NCBI RefSeq assembly: GCF_001620265.1
Contig: NZ_CP012661.1
Location: 1,364,001 to 1,428,000 of the forward strand
Reading direction: 5' to 3'
Source: Frigidibacter mobilis
GTDB lineage: Bacteria > Pseudomonadota > Alphaproteobacteria > Rhodobacterales > Rhodobacteraceae
DNA length: 64,000 bases
In this document: positions 17,119 through 26,926 of the stretch, one piece after another
How positions within the stretch are numbered: the first letter of the stretch is position 1
Layout of the letters: every line of letters starts with the position of its first letter
The notes under the pieces: generated by a model
Databases searched by the model: none
What the model was told of the DNA's origin: nothing
The model's input: only the letters and a program-made list of their open reading frames with translations
Made by a program: the position numbers and the translations under genes

Positions 17119-18333
17119 TCAGCCCACCAGCGCCTTGTTCAGGTATTCGTCGACCTTCTCCAGATAGCCGATCGTGGTCAGCCACTTCTGGTCGGGTCCG
17201 ACCAGCAGCGCCAGGTCCTTGGTCATCCAGCCGTCCTCGACGGCATCCACCGTGACCTTCTCCAGCGTCTGTGCAAAGCGCAGCAGTTGCGCATTGTCGT
17301 CCAGTTTGGCGCGGTGCTTCAGGCCCCCGGTCCAGGCGAAGATCGACGCGATGGAGTTGGTCGAGGTTTCTTTGCCGGCCTGATGCTGGCGGTAGTGGCG
17401 CGTCACGGTGCCATGCGCCGCCTCTGCTTCCACCGTCTTGCCATCGGGCGTCATCAGCACCGAGGTCATGAGGCCAAGCGAGCCGAAGCCCTGCGCAACG
17501 GTGTCCGACTGTACGTCGCCATCGTAGTTCTTGCAGGCCCAGACATAGCCGCCCGACCATTTCATCGCCGAGGCGACCATGTCGTCGATCAGCCGGTGTT
17601 CATAAGTGATGCCCGCCGCCTTGAACTTGTCGGCGAACTCTTCGTCGAACACCTTCTGGAACAGATCCTTGAAGCGCCCGTCATAGGCCTTGAGGATGGT
17701 GTTCTTGGTCGAGAGGTAGACCGGCCAGCCCTTGACCAGCCCGTAATTCATCGAGGCGCGGGCAAAGTCGATGATGCTGTCATCGAGGTTGTACATCGCC
17801 ATCGTCACGCCGGCCGAAGGCGCGTCGAACACGTCGCGCTCGATCACGGTGCCGTCCTCGCCGACGAACTTGATCGTCAGCTTGCCCTTGCCCGGGAAGC
17901 GGAAGTCGGTGGCGCGGTACTGGTCGCCAAAGGCATGGCGGCCCACCACGATCGGCTGGGTCCAGCCCGGCACCAGCCGCGGCACGTTCTTGCAGATGAT
18001 CGGCTCGCGGAAGATCACGCCGCCCAGGATGTTGCGGATGGTGCCGTTGGGCGACTTCCACATCTGCTTCAGGCCGAACTCCTCGACGCGGGCCTCGTCG
18101 GGGGTGATGGTCGCGCATTTCACGCCCACGCCATATTCCTTGATCGCCATCGCGGAATCGATGGTGATCTGGTCATTGGTGCGGTCGCGCTCCTCGATCC
18201 CGAGGTCGTAGTATTTCAGGTCGATGTCCAGATAGGGCAGGATCAGCTTTTGCTTGATGAAATCCCAGATGATCCGGGTCATCTCGTCGCCGTCGAGCTC
18301 GACGACGGGGTTTTCTACCTTGATCTTGGTCAT
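17119..18333 (-). CDS. icd: NADP-dependent isocitrate dehydrogenase
   Basis: 404 aa starting [23 protein letters not shown], the eukaryotic-like homodimeric IDH type common in alphaproteobacteria. It oxidises isocitrate to 2-oxoglutarate and CO2 in the TCA cycle. The segments [37 protein letters not shown] and [12 protein letters not shown] carry substrate and NADP-binding residues. Length is normal. It is a single gene with a strong terminator and a dyad AGTAT-N8-ATACT about 70 bp upstream of its start. Confidence 0.97.
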   Translation of the reverse strand: MTKIKVENPVVELDGDEMTRIIWDFIKQKLILPYLDIDLKYYDLGIEERDRTNDQITIDSAMAIKEYGVGVKCATITPDEARVEEFGLKQMWKSPNGTIRNILGGVIFREPIICKNVPRLVPGWTQPIVVGRHAFGDQYRATDFRFPGKGKLTIKFVGEDGTVIERDVFDAPSAGVTMAMYNLDDSIIDFARASMNYGLVKGWPVYLSTKNTILKAYDGRFKDLFQKVFDEEFADKFKAAGITYEHRLIDDMVASAMKWSGGYVWACKNYDGDVQSDTVAQGFGSLGLMTSVLMTPDGKTVEAEAAHGTVTRHYRQHQAGKETSTNSIASIFAWTGGLKHRAKLDDNAQLLRFAQTLEKVTVDAVEDGWMTKDLALLVGPDQKWLTTIGYLEKVDEYLNKALVG

Positions 18334-18399
18334 TGGCTACTCCGCTTGGGTGACTCGGGCTTGGCGCTGCATAGACCAAAAGCGGCGGGCGGGGAAGAT

Positions 18400-18417
18400 A
18401 GTATGCAAAGGTATACT
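18400..18417. promoter_or_regulatory. Dyad upstream of icd
   Basis: AGTATGCAAAGGTATACT has AGTAT and ATACT arms eight bases apart in an otherwise very GC-rich intergenic region, 67-84 bp upstream of the icd start. It could be an operator or hold the -10 region of the icd promoter. No regulator is assigned. Confidence 0.4.
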
Positions 18418-18465
18418 GGCGCGGCGGGCGGTTTTTTGTGTCGCAGGCACGATCAGACGCCCCCG

Positions 18466-19197
18466 TCAGCCGCCGACCGCCAGCCCCACGCCAAAGGCCA
18501 CCGCCGCGCAGAGCGTGCCGACCAGCACCGTCTCGCCAAGGGCGCGGGCCAGCCGCTCGCCGGTGGCGTGCCAGCGCAGCAGCCCCAGGATTACCAGCGC
18601 CCCGAAGGTCGCCGCGACCGAGATGGCGAAGGTGGCGGGCGAGGGGGCGGCCAGCATGTAGGGCAGGATCGGGATCACCCCCAGCCCGACAAAGGCCAGG
18701 AACGTCACCAGCGCCCGCCCGACCGGGCTTCCGGCCCCCGGATCGGCCAGCCCGCGGCGCAGATGCAGGGCCATCTCGGCCATCATCTGCGGGTTGCGCT
18801 GCAAGATCGCCGCCATCGCCGAGGCATCCCCTGCCGCCATTCCCGCCGCGCCCAGATCGCCGGCCAGCGCCGCCGAGCTGACGGCCGGATCGCGGGCCAG
18901 TGCCGCCATCTCCCGCCGGCGCTGGTCGCGGTAGACCTCGCGCTGCGAGCGGTCCGACAGGTATTCCCCCATCCCCATCGCCACCGCATCGGCAAAAAGG
19001 TTCGCCAGCCCGAACAGCAGCACCGCGCCCGCGCCGATGCTGGCCGCGCCCTCGGCGCCCGCCCCGGCAAAGCCCGCCACGATGGCAAAGGTGGTGACGA
19101 TCCCGTCATTGCCGCCATAGACGATCTGGCCGAGGAACTCGCGCAACGGCGACAGCCGCGGCAGGGTCGCGGCGCGGGGGCGGGCATTGGCTGTCAT
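18466..19197 (-). CDS. VIT1/Ccc1-family iron/manganese transporter-like protein
   Basis: 243 aa. The N-terminal segment [30 protein letters not shown] is the family signature (first helix with the GxNDG motif), followed by [22 protein letters not shown]. The C-terminus has hydrophobic segments [20 protein letters not shown] and [22 protein letters not shown]/Ccc1 members export divalent iron or manganese from the cytosol. MTANARP at 19197 is taken as the start because GGAG lies 13 bases upstream. Substrate is not certain from sequence. No operon partner is apparent. Confidence 0.85.
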   Translation of the reverse strand: MTANARPRAATLPRLSPLREFLGQIVYGGNDGIVTTFAIVAGFAGAGAEGAASIGAGAVLLFGLANLFADAVAMGMGEYLSDRSQREVYRDQRRREMAALARDPAVSSAALAGDLGAAGMAAGDASAMAAILQRNPQMMAEMALHLRRGLADPGAGSPVGRALVTFLAFVGLGVIPILPYMLAAPSPATFAISVAATFGALVILGLLRWHATGERLARALGETVLVGTLCAAVAFGVGLAVGG

Positions 19198-19444
19198 GGC
19201 TATGCGCTCCGGGTGTCGGGCCGGGTCGGCCCTGTCTGGACTGTCTAGCGCATGGCCGGGGCAGCGCAAAGCGGCGCGGCAGGGGGGGGCCACGTTTGAA
19301 ATCGGCTGCGCCAAGACCTGCCCGGATTTCGGGCCAGTCGGTTCGGGCGCTGGCCTGGCCCTTTGGGGGCCCGTCCGGTGAGGGATGAGAGGGCGCGGCG
19401 TGGCGAAGGCGATGGCCTTCGCCAAGGATGCCGTTGAGGGGACG

Positions 19445-20614
19445 CTACGCCCTGCCGTCAAAGAACGCCCGTGTCCGCCCCCGCACCCAGTCCCACAGCA
19501 TCGGCGCGCCGCGGGCGACCTTGGCGCCGACGCGGGTCTCCAGCTGCTCGGCGGTGACGCTGTATTCGATCCAGGTCCCGCCGCCGCTTTCGATGTTGTG
19601 CATCACCGGCTGCACCCGGTCGAGCGCCTTGGCGAACACCGCGTCGGGGGTCTCGGCCGCCTCGAACTCTTCCCACAGCGCCCGCAGGTCGGCGCCGATG
19701 TCGGGGGGCAGCAGCCCGAAGATCCGGTCCGCCGCAGCCGCCTCGGCGGCCTGGGTCTCGGCACTGCCATGCGCGGCGCCGTTCGCGGAATGGATCGGCA
19801 CATCACCCACGTCGATTTCCACCAGATCATGCAGGACCAGCATCCGCACCACCCGGTCGATGCTGACGCCGGGCCCGGCCTGATCGGCCAGCACCATCGC
19901 ATAAAGCGCCAGATGCCAGCTATGCTCGCCCGAATTCTCGCGCCGCGACCCATCGCAGAGCGTGGTGGCGCGCAGGACGTGCTTGAGCTTGTCGGCCTCG
20001 GCCAGAAAGGCCAGCCGGGCCAGCAGGTCCGCCGATGTGCCCTCGGGCGCGGGCAGGCCCTCGACCCAGGCTGTTGCGAGCCCGTGCAACTCGGGCCATT
20101 CCGAAGCAAGGCGCGCGGCGCGGCCCCCCGCCAGATTGTCGCGCGCCACGCGGTATTGATCGGGCTCCGGCGTCTGTGCCTGCAGCACCAGCAGCAAGGG
20201 CTGCGCATGGTCGAGCCGTTTGGCAAAGCGGGCCTCGGGCGACTGCGCCGCCTCGAACTCCCACCAAAGCGCCGCAAGTGCCGTCCCCTGCGTTCCCGGC
20301 AGCAGCCCGAACAGCCGCGCCGCCGCCGCCGCCTCGGCCAGCGCCAGCGCCGCGTTGTCATGGGCCAGGTCGATGGGCTGGTCGCCCACCTCGATCTCGA
20401 CCAGATCATGCACAAGCAGCATGGCGATCACCCGGTCGATATCGCAATCCGGGGCGCAATCGGCCAGCACCATCGCATGAAGCGCCAGATGCCAGCTGTG
20501 TTCGGCGGAATTCTCGTATCTTGCGCCAGAGGTCAGCAGCGTGGAGCGGACGACCGATTTCAGCTTGTCGGCCTCGTGCAGGAACGCAAACTGCGCCTCC
20601 AGCCGGCCGGTCAC
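19445..20614 (-). CDS. Two-domain HD phosphohydrolase (duplicated YfbR-like module)
   Basis: 389 aa made of two homologous HD modules. Copy 1 (about 15-185) has [33 protein letters not shown] and [13 protein letters not shown]. Copy 2 (about 207-380) has [33 protein letters not shown] and [13 protein letters not shown]. Metal-binding His39/His69-Asp70 and His231/His262-Asp263 are present in both, so both sites look competent. Related single-domain proteins (YfbR, YGK1) are 5'-nucleotidases acting on deoxynucleoside monophosphates. The fusion suggests an internal duplication. Its start overlaps the 75-aa gene at 20611-20838, so the two are one operon. Confidence 0.82.
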   Translation of the reverse strand: MTGRLEAQFAFLHEADKLKSVVRSTLLTSGARYENSAEHSWHLALHAMVLADCAPDCDIDRVIAMLLVHDLVEIEVGDQPIDLAHDNAALALAEAAAAARLFGLLPGTQGTALAALWWEFEAAQSPEARFAKRLDHAQPLLLVLQAQTPEPDQYRVARDNLAGGRAARLASEWPELHGLATAWVEGLPAPEGTSADLLARLAFLAEADKLKHVLRATTLCDGSRRENSGEHSWHLALYAMVLADQAGPGVSIDRVVRMLVLHDLVEIDVGDVPIHSANGAAHGSAETQAAEAAAADRIFGLLPPDIGADLRALWEEFEAAETPDAVFAKALDRVQPVMHNIESGGGTWIEYSVTAEQLETRVGAKVARGAPMLWDWVRGRTRAFFDGRA

Positions 20615-20838
20615 GCGCTGCCCGCCCGCAGTTTCGCCAGCGCGGTCTCCAGCGTGCGGCGGCCGCGGCGTTCGGCCAGCCGCAGCCGGATCGAGGTCAT
20701 GAACGCCTCTTGCAGGGTGGGCGACAGCTCGCCCACCGATTTGGCGACCTTCTCGTAGAAACGGTCGTCGCCCAGATCGTCCAGCGCCGCCAGAACGTCG
20801 CGGGCCAGCTCGTCCGCAAGGTCATCCAGCAGCGCCAT
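20611..20838 (-). CDS. Small helical protein upstream of the HD protein
   Basis: A 75-aa protein, acidic at the N-terminus (MALLDDLADELARDVLAALDDLGDD) and basic at the C-terminus (RLAERRGRRTLETALAKLRAG). It is predicted wholly helical, with no cysteines and no membrane segment. The stop overlaps the HD protein start by 4 bp, so the two are translationally coupled. I do not recognise the family. A regulatory or adaptor role for the HD protein is possible from the coupling but nothing in the sequence shows it. Confidence 0.7.
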   Translation of the reverse strand: MALLDDLADELARDVLAALDDLGDDRFYEKVAKSVGELSPTLQEAFMTSIRLRLAERRGRRTLETALAKLRAGSA

Positions 20839-20847
20839 GACGACCCC

Positions 20848-21507
20848 TCAGCGCGACACTTCGCCCAGACGGCGCTTCACATAGTCGCTGACCGTGCCGA
20901 TCATTGGCTGCATATGCGCCTCCTCATCCTTGAAGAAGTGGTCGGCGCCCTCGACCAGATGGTGCGTCACGGTGATGCCCTTCTGCTCGCGCAGCTTGCC
21001 CACCAGCGTGGCGGTATCCTTGGGCGGCGCCACCCGATCGGCCGTGCCGTTGATGATGAGCCCGGACGAGGGGCAGGGGGCCAGGAAGCTGAAATCATAC
21101 ATGTTTGCCGGCGGCGACACCGAGATGAAGCCGGTGATCTCGGGCCGGCGCATCAGAAGCTGCATCCCGATCCAGGCGCCGAAGGAAAAGCCCGCGACCC
21201 AGCAATGCTTGGCATTGGGGTTCATCGCCTGCAGGTAATCCAGCGCCGAGGCGGCATCGGACAGTTCGCCGATGCCCTGGTCATACTCGCCCTGGCTGCG
21301 GCCGACGCCCCGGAAGTTGAAGCGCAGCACCGTGAAGCCCAGCTTGTGGAACGCATAATGCAGGTTATACACGACACGGTTGTTCATGGTGCCGCCAAAC
21401 TGCGGATGCGGATGCAGCACGATGGCAATCGGGGCGTCTCGGTCTTTCTGGGGGTGGTATCTGCCTTCCAGACGGCCCTCGGGGCCGGGGAAAATCACTT
21501 CGGGCAT
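20848..21507 (-). CDS. Alpha/beta hydrolase (esterase-like)
   Basis: 219 aa starting MPEVIFPGPEGRLEGRYHP. It contains LHPHPQFGGTMNNRVV (oxyanion-hole region), FRGVGRSQGEYDQG, the nucleophile elbow GFSFGAW and the late histidine GADHFF, all typical of the small YfhR/COG2945-type hydrolases. The substrate is unknown. It is 9 bp upstream of the 75-aa gene on the same strand, so it probably leads a three-gene operon. It is divergent from iscR and shares its control region. Confidence 0.85.
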   Translation of the reverse strand: MPEVIFPGPEGRLEGRYHPQKDRDAPIAIVLHPHPQFGGTMNNRVVYNLHYAFHKLGFTVLRFNFRGVGRSQGEYDQGIGELSDAASALDYLQAMNPNAKHCWVAGFSFGAWIGMQLLMRRPEITGFISVSPPANMYDFSFLAPCPSSGLIINGTADRVAPPKDTATLVGKLREQKGITVTHHLVEGADHFFKDEEAHMQPMIGTVSDYVKRRLGEVSR

Positions 21508-21571
21508 CGCCTCGCCTGACTTTTTTGCGGGTCCGTGCGAGACCATTCTTGACGGTTTCGGTCGGAGACCC

Positions 21572-21584
21572 TAGAACTGTTCTA
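21572..21584. promoter_or_regulatory. Iron-control (Irr/ICE-like) palindrome at iscR
   Basis: TAGAACTGTTCTA matches the core TAGAA-N3-TTCTA of the alphaproteobacterial iron control element bound by Irr. It lies 100 bp before the iscR start and 65 bp from the divergent hydrolase start. IscR itself is an alternative binder. A second identical core lies at 22851-22863. Confidence 0.65.
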
Positions 21585-21683
21585 ACTTCCGGTGCGGGAC
21601 CATTTCCCCAAGCCGGACCGCCGGGTGGATTGGAGTTAAGCGGCCTTCCCCGCGGCGTCAATGTCTTTGGCGCAGAGGTATGC

Positions 21684-22142
21684 ATGAAACTCTCGACGAA
21701 AGGCCGCTATGCGATGGTGGCGCTGGTGGATCTGGCTACGGCCCGGCCCGAACAGCTGACCTCGCTGGCGGAAATCTCTAAGCGGCAGGATATTTCCCTG
21801 CCTTATCTGGAACAGCTCTTCGTCAAGCTGCGCCGCGCCGGCCTTGTGGACTCGGTCCGCGGCCCCGGTGGCGGCTACCGGCTGGCGCGCGAGCCGGCCG
21901 AGATCCGCATCTCGGAAGTGCTGGAGGCGGTGGATGAAACCGTCAGCGCCATGCACACCGGCGCCGGCGTCACCGGCGGCGTGTCGGGCAGCCGGGCGCA
22001 GTCGATGACCAACCGGCTGTGGGAAAGCCTCTCGGCGCAGGTCTACGTCTTCCTGCACCAGACCACGCTGGGGGATGTGATGAAGAACGCCCTCAAACCC
22101 TGTCCCGCGGTGCCCTCGCTGTTCCGCGTCGTCGACGAGTAA
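21684..22142 (+). CDS. iscR: Rrf2-family regulator IscR (cysteine-poor type)
   Basis: 152 aa starting [18 protein letters not shown], with the winged helix in [31 protein letters not shown]. It controls Fe-S assembly genes. The loop that carries three cluster-binding cysteines in E. coli IscR reads [20 protein letters not shown], with no cysteine; the only one in the protein is in [11 protein letters not shown]. Rhodobacter sphaeroides IscR is described as this single-cysteine type. ATG 21684 follows GAGG at 21674-21677. The desulfurase starts 12 bases after its stop, placing it at the head of the suf operon. Confidence 0.92.
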   Translation: MKLSTKGRYAMVALVDLATARPEQLTSLAEISKRQDISLPYLEQLFVKLRRAGLVDSVRGPGGGYRLAREPAEIRISEVLEAVDETVSAMHTGAGVTGGVSGSRAQSMTNRLWESLSAQVYVFLHQTTLGDVMKNALKPCPAVPSLFRVVDE

Positions 22143-22153
22143 AGGAAGCCCCT

Positions 22154-23199
22154 GTGCCCACCCGCGCCTATCTTGACTGGAACGCGACCACGCCGCTGCG
22201 CCCCGAGGCGCGGGCGGCGATGATCGCGGCGATGGACGTGGTGGGCAATCCCTCCTCGGTCCATGCCGAGGGGCGGGCGGCCAAGGCACTCTTGGAGCGC
22301 GCCCGCGGCCAGATCGCCGCGGCGCTCGGGGCCGAGGGCGCCGATATCGTCTTCACCTCCAGCGCGACGGAATCGGCGGCGCTGGCGCTTGCCGGGCGCG
22401 ACCTCGCCTCGGCAGCGGTGGAGCATGACGCGGTGCTGGCCTGGACCGATGCCAGCCTGCCGGTGGATGCGGACGGCCGCGTGACGGTCGCCGACCCGCC
22501 CGCAGCACGCTGCAACTGGCCAACAGCGAAACCGGCGTGGTGCAGGACCTGCCCTCCGGCCTTGCGGTCAGCGACCTGACGCAGGCCTTTGGCAAGCTGC
22601 CGCTGGCCTTCAACTGGCTGGGCTGCGACATGGGGCTTGTCAGCGCGCACAAGCTGGGCGGTCCCAAAGGCGTGGGCGCGCTGGTGCTGCGCCGCGGGAT
22701 CGACCTTGCCGCGCTGCTGAAAGGCGGCGGGCAGGAGATGGGCCGCCGGGCGGGGACCGAGAACCTGATCGGCATCGCCGGCTTTGCCGCCGCGGCCGAG
22801 GCGGCGGCGCGCGATCTGGCGAACGGGGTCTGGGAGCAGGTTGCCGAACTTAGAAATATTCTAGAACAGGCAGTGAAATCCTGCGCCGAAGATGTTACTT
22901 TTGCTGGCAGAGGCGCGGCGCGCCTGCCAAACACCACCACGATGATCTGCCCCGGCTGGAAGGGAGAGACCCAGGTGATGCAGATGGATCTGGCAGGATT
23001 TGCGGTTTCGGCCGGCTCTGCCTGCTCCAGCGGCAAGGTGCGCGCAAGCCGCACCCTCGCTGCGATGGGATTTGACGCCGCCGCCGCGGCCAGCGCGATC
23101 CGGGTGTCGATCGGCCCCCTGACCACGCGCGACGACATAGACCGCCTTGCCGAGGCTTGGCTCAAGGCACGCGCGCGCCACCTGGCCCGCGCTGCATGA
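22154..23199 (+). CDS. Cysteine desulfurase, NifS/IscS type, frameshifted
   Basis: PLP enzyme releasing sulfur from cysteine for cluster assembly. GTG 22154 (AAGGAAG at 22142-22148) opens [19 protein letters not shown]. The frame is lost near 22500 (ACCCGCCCGC); adding one C gives [17 protein letters not shown] and a protein of 348 aa. The PLP-binding lysine is in SAHKLGG, and the persulfide cysteine is in [10 protein letters not shown], a class I loop. A second, class II desulfurase (SufS) ends this operon. A TAGAA-N3-TTCTA site lies inside the coding region at 22851. The break is more likely a sequencing error than a real mutation. Confidence 0.85.
22851..22863. promoter_or_regulatory. Second TAGAA-N3-TTCTA palindrome, inside the desulfurase gene
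   Basis: TAGAAATATTCTA repeats the iron-control core found at 21572. It is coded by AGA-AAT-ATT-CTA, codons that are rare in the surrounding high-GC gene, which suggests selection for the DNA sequence. It lies 378 bp before sufB and might control an internal promoter or act as a roadblock. Confidence 0.5.
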
Positions 23200-23240
23200 A
23201 CTTGGCGCCGCAAGGTGCTGTAACAAAACGGAAAAGGCTG

Positions 23241-24773
23241 ATGACGCTGGAAACCAAGATCGAGGCCCCGGAGCTGGAAGTCCGCGAGGGCGTCGACCGT
23301 GAAACGGTCGAGACCGTGGCGAACATGGGCAGCTACAAATACGGCTGGGACACCGATATCGAGATGGACTATGCCCCCAAGGGCCTGTCCGAGGATATCG
23401 TCCGCCTGATCTCGGCCAAGAACGACGAGCCGGAATGGATGACCGACTGGCGCCTGCAGGCCTATCGCCGCTGGGTGCAGATGGAAGAGCCGCGTTGGGC
23501 GATGCTCACCTACCCGGAAATCGACTATCAGGACCAGTTCTACTACGCCAAGCCCAAGAGCATGGCCGAGCGCCCAAAAAGCCTTGAGGATGTCGACCCC
23601 AAGCTGCTGGCGACCTATGAAAAGCTGGGCATCCCGCTGAAGGAACAGATGCTGCTGGCCGGTGTCGAGGGCGCCGAGGAAATCACCTCGGGCCGCAAGG
23701 TCGCCGTGGATGCAGTGTTCGATTCCGTCAGCGTCGGCACCACCTTCAAGGCGGAACTGGCCAAGGCCGGGGTCATCTTCTGCTCGATCTCGGAAGCGAT
23801 CCGCGAACACCCCGAGCTGGTGAAGAAATACCTCGGCACCGTGGTGCCGCAATCGGACAACTTCTTCGCCACGCTCAACTCCGCGGTGTTCTCGGATGGC
23901 AGCTTTGTCTACATCCCGCCGAACACCAAATGCCCGATGGAACTGTCCACCTATTTCCGCATCAACGCGGAAAACACCGGCCAGTTCGAGCGCACCCTGA
24001 TTATCGCCGACAAGGGCAGCTATGTCAGCTACCTCGAAGGCTGCACCGCGCCCAAGCGCGACATCGCGCAGCTTCATGCCGCCGTGGTGGAGATCGTGCT
24101 GCTCGACGATGCCGAGGTGAAATACTCCACCGTCCAGAACTGGTTCCCGGGCGACGAAGAGGGCAAGGGCGGCATCTACAACTTCGTCACCAAGCGCGCC
24201 GATTGCCGGGGCGCGCGGTCCAAGGTGATGTGGACGCAGGTTGAAACCGGGTCCGCGATCACCTGGAAATACCCCTCCTGCCTGCTGCGCGGCGAGGAAA
24301 GCCAGGGCGAGTTCTACTCCATCGCCATCGCCAACAACATGCAGCAGGCCGATACCGGCACCAAGATGGTGCATCTGGGCAAGAACACCAAAAGCCGGAT
24401 CGTCTCCAAGGGCATCTCGGCGGGCAAGGCGCAGAACACCTATCGCGGCCTTGTCTCGATGCACCCCAAGGCCACGAACAGCCGCAACTACACCCAGTGC
24501 GACAGCCTTCTGATCGGCTCGGACTGCGGCGCGCATACGGTTCCCTACATCGAGGTCAAGAACAACTCGAGCCGGGTGGAGCACGAAGCCACCACCTCCA
24601 AGGTCGATGACGATCAGCTGTTCTACTGCCGCAGCCGCGGGATGGACGAGGAAGAGGCGGTGGCGCTGGTCGTCAACGGCTTCTGCCGCGAGGTGCTTCA
24701 GGCGCTGCCGATGGAATTTGCGATGGAAGCGCAGCAGCTTGTGGCAATCAGCCTTGAGGGGAGCGTCGGATAA
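23241..24773 (+). CDS. sufB: SufB, Fe-S scaffold subunit
   Basis: 510 aa starting [30 protein letters not shown]. Typical SufB segments are [58 protein letters not shown] and [14 protein letters not shown]. With SufC and SufD it forms the SufBC2D scaffold that builds and hands on Fe-S clusters. ATG 23241 follows GGAAAAGG. It lies 41 bp downstream of the desulfurase gene; the spacer contains no obvious terminator. Confidence 0.97.
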   Translation: MTLETKIEAPELEVREGVDRETVETVANMGSYKYGWDTDIEMDYAPKGLSEDIVRLISAKNDEPEWMTDWRLQAYRRWVQMEEPRWAMLTYPEIDYQDQFYYAKPKSMAERPKSLEDVDPKLLATYEKLGIPLKEQMLLAGVEGAEEITSGRKVAVDAVFDSVSVGTTFKAELAKAGVIFCSISEAIREHPELVKKYLGTVVPQSDNFFATLNSAVFSDGSFVYIPPNTKCPMELSTYFRINAENTGQFERTLIIADKGSYVSYLEGCTAPKRDIAQLHAAVVEIVLLDDAEVKYSTVQNWFPGDEEGKGGIYNFVTKRADCRGARSKVMWTQVETGSAITWKYPSCLLRGEESQGEFYSIAIANNMQQADTGTKMVHLGKNTKSRIVSKGISAGKAQNTYRGLVSMHPKATNSRNYTQCDSLLIGSDCGAHTVPYIEVKNNSSRVEHEATTSKVDDDQLFYCRSRGMDEEEAVALVVNGFCREVLQALPMEFAMEAQQLVAISLEGSVG

Positions 24774-24861
24774 CCCCCGGGGGATCCCGAATTTCACGGG
24801 GCGCCCGCTTGCCCCCGACACATCATTGCCGCGCCCGGCGCGGGACAAGAGGACGACAGAA

Positions 24862-25617
24862 ATGCTGGAAATCAAGAACCTGCATGTGAAACTTGAAGAA
24901 GAGGACAAGGTGATCCTCAAGGGCGTCGACCTGACGGTCGAGGCGGGCAAGGTCCATGCGATCATGGGGCCGAACGGCTCTGGCAAGTCCACCCTGTCCT
25001 ATGTGCTCTCGGGCCGCGGTGGCTATGAGGTGACCGAGGGGTCCGCGACGCTGGACGGCGAGGAACTGCTGGACATGGAGCCCGAAGAGCGCGCCGCGGC
25101 CGGCCTGTTCCTGGCCTTCCAGTATCCGGTGGAGATTCCGGGCGTCGGCAACATGACCTTCCTGCGCACCGCGGTGAACGCGCAGCGCAAGGCCCGCGGC
25201 GAAGAGGAAGTTTCGGCGGCCGACTTCCTGAAGCTGGTGCGCGCGCAGGCAAAGATGCTGAACATCGACGCTGACATGCTCAAACGCCCGGTGAACGTGG
25301 GCTTCTCGGGCGGCGAGAAGAAGCGGAACGAAATCCTGCAGATGGCGATGCTGGAGCCGCGGATGTGCATCCTCGACGAGACCGACAGCGGGCTTGATGT
25401 CGATGCGATGCGGCTGGTGGCGGACGGCGTGAACGCGCTGCGCGACGGCAAGCGCGGGTTCCTGGTCATCACCCACTACCAGCGGCTGCTGGACCACATC
25501 AAACCTGACGTGGTGCATATCATGGCAGATGGCCGCATCATCAAGACCGGCGGGCCCGAGCTGGCGCTGGAAGTCGAAGAGAACGGCTATGCCGACATTC
25601 TGGCGGAGGTGCAGTGA
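24862..25617 (+). CDS. sufC: SufC, ABC-type ATPase of the Suf scaffold
   Basis: 251 aa with Walker A GPNGSGKST near residue 35, the ABC signature FSGGEKKR and Walker B CILDETDSGLD. It is a soluble ABC ATPase that drives conformational change in SufBC2D. ATG 24862 follows GAGGACGAC. The 88-bp sufB-sufC spacer holds no clear terminator. The stop overlaps the sufD ATG (TGATG). Confidence 0.97.
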   Translation: MLEIKNLHVKLEEEDKVILKGVDLTVEAGKVHAIMGPNGSGKSTLSYVLSGRGGYEVTEGSATLDGEELLDMEPEERAAAGLFLAFQYPVEIPGVGNMTFLRTAVNAQRKARGEEEVSAADFLKLVRAQAKMLNIDADMLKRPVNVGFSGGEKKRNEILQMAMLEPRMCILDETDSGLDVDAMRLVADGVNALRDGKRGFLVITHYQRLLDHIKPDVVHIMADGRIIKTGGPELALEVEENGYADILAEVQ

Positions 25618-26912
25618 TGGCAGCGCCGAAGCCCCGCAGCGACCTGCGGGCAGAGACCACCGCGGCGCGGCTGGCTGCGCTCGACCTGCCGCAGGGCGGC
25701 TTCACCGCGCCCGCGCGCGCGGATGCGCTGGACCGGCTGCGGGCGATGGGCCTGCCGACGCGGCGTGACGAGTACTGGAAATACACCGAGCCCTCCACGC
25801 TGACCGCTGCCGAGGCCGTCCCCGCCGCGGTGCTGGTGGATGAGGAGGCCCCGGTCTTCGAGACCATCGAGCGGCTGAAGATCGTGTTCGTGGACGGGGT
25901 CTTCGACGCCTCCGCCTCGGATGACCTGTCGCTGGAAGGGCTGGAGATCTCGCGTCTTGCCGAGGCCGGCGACATCCACTGGGCCAAGGGCCTTTACGGC
26001 ACACTTGAGGCGAAGGGGCAGCAGCCGGTCGCGCGGCCGCTGGCGGCGCTGAATTCGGCGGCGGCAACCGATGGCGTGCTGATCCGGGTGACGGGGCGGG
26101 TGAGCAAGCCGCTGGAGCTGATTTATCGCCATATGTCAGAGGCTTCCGACGCGATCTTGCACCACTTTGTGAAGATCGACCCGCAAGCCGATGTCACCAT
26201 TCTGGAATCCGGCCCCGGCGCCTCGCGCTTCAACACGGTGATGGAAGTCGACCTTGGCGCCAAGGCCAGCTTCCACCACATCCGCGTTCAGGGCCGCGAC
26301 CATCATCGCCGTGCCGTCACCCATGTGTTCGCGCGCATCGCCTCCGAGGCGACCTTCAAGTCGTTCACGCTGACGATGAACGGCGCGCTGACCCGGAACG
26401 AGGCGGTGCTGGACATCGTGGGCGACCATGCCATTGCCCATGTCGCGGGAGCCTCGGTTGGCGATGCGAAAACCGTGCCCTTCCATCAGGATGACACCGT
26501 GTTCGTGACCCATGCCGGCACCCATTGCGAAAGCCGGCAGGTGTTCAAGAAGGTGCTGAAGAACGGCGCCACGGGCGTGTTCCAGGGCAAGATCCTGGTG
26601 AAGCCCGGCGCGCAGAAGACCGATGGCTACCAGATCAGCCAGAGCCTGCTGCTGGACGGCGACAGCCAGTTTCTGGCCAAGCCGGAACTGGAAATCTATG
26701 CCGATGACGTGAAATGCTCGCATGGCTCCACCTCGGGCGCGATCGACGACACGGCGCTGTTCTACCTGCGCTCGCGCGGGGTGCCGCTGGCCGAGGCGCA
26801 GGCGCTCTTGGTGCTGTCCTTCCTGGGTGATGCGATCGCCGAGATCGAGGATGAGGGCATTGCCGAGGCGATCACCGCGCGGCTGGAGGCCTGGCTGGGG
26901 CGCCGGCTTTGA
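25617..26912 (+). CDS. sufD: SufD, Fe-S scaffold subunit
   Basis: 431 aa with the SufBD core: LGAKASFHHIRVQGRDHHRRAV, VFQGKILVKPGAQKTDGYQ, the downstream DDVKCSHGST and IDDTALFYLRSRGVP. It pairs with SufB in the SufBC2D complex; residues around the DDVKCSHGST segment are important at the SufB-SufD interface. ATG 25617 overlaps the sufC stop by one base, the coupled start; an alternative GTG three bases earlier is less likely. Two Yip1-like membrane genes follow. Confidence 0.95.
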   Translation: MAAPKPRSDLRAETTAARLAALDLPQGGFTAPARADALDRLRAMGLPTRRDEYWKYTEPSTLTAAEAVPAAVLVDEEAPVFETIERLKIVFVDGVFDASASDDLSLEGLEISRLAEAGDIHWAKGLYGTLEAKGQQPVARPLAALNSAAATDGVLIRVTGRVSKPLELIYRHMSEASDAILHHFVKIDPQADVTILESGPGASRFNTVMEVDLGAKASFHHIRVQGRDHHRRAVTHVFARIASEATFKSFTLTMNGALTRNEAVLDIVGDHAIAHVAGASVGDAKTVPFHQDDTVFVTHAGTHCESRQVFKKVLKNGATGVFQGKILVKPGAQKTDGYQISQSLLLDGDSQFLAKPELEIYADDVKCSHGSTSGAIDDTALFYLRSRGVPLAEAQALLVLSFLGDAIAEIEDEGIAEAITARLEAWLGRRL

Positions 26913-26926
26913 GGGGGCGCTGAGCG

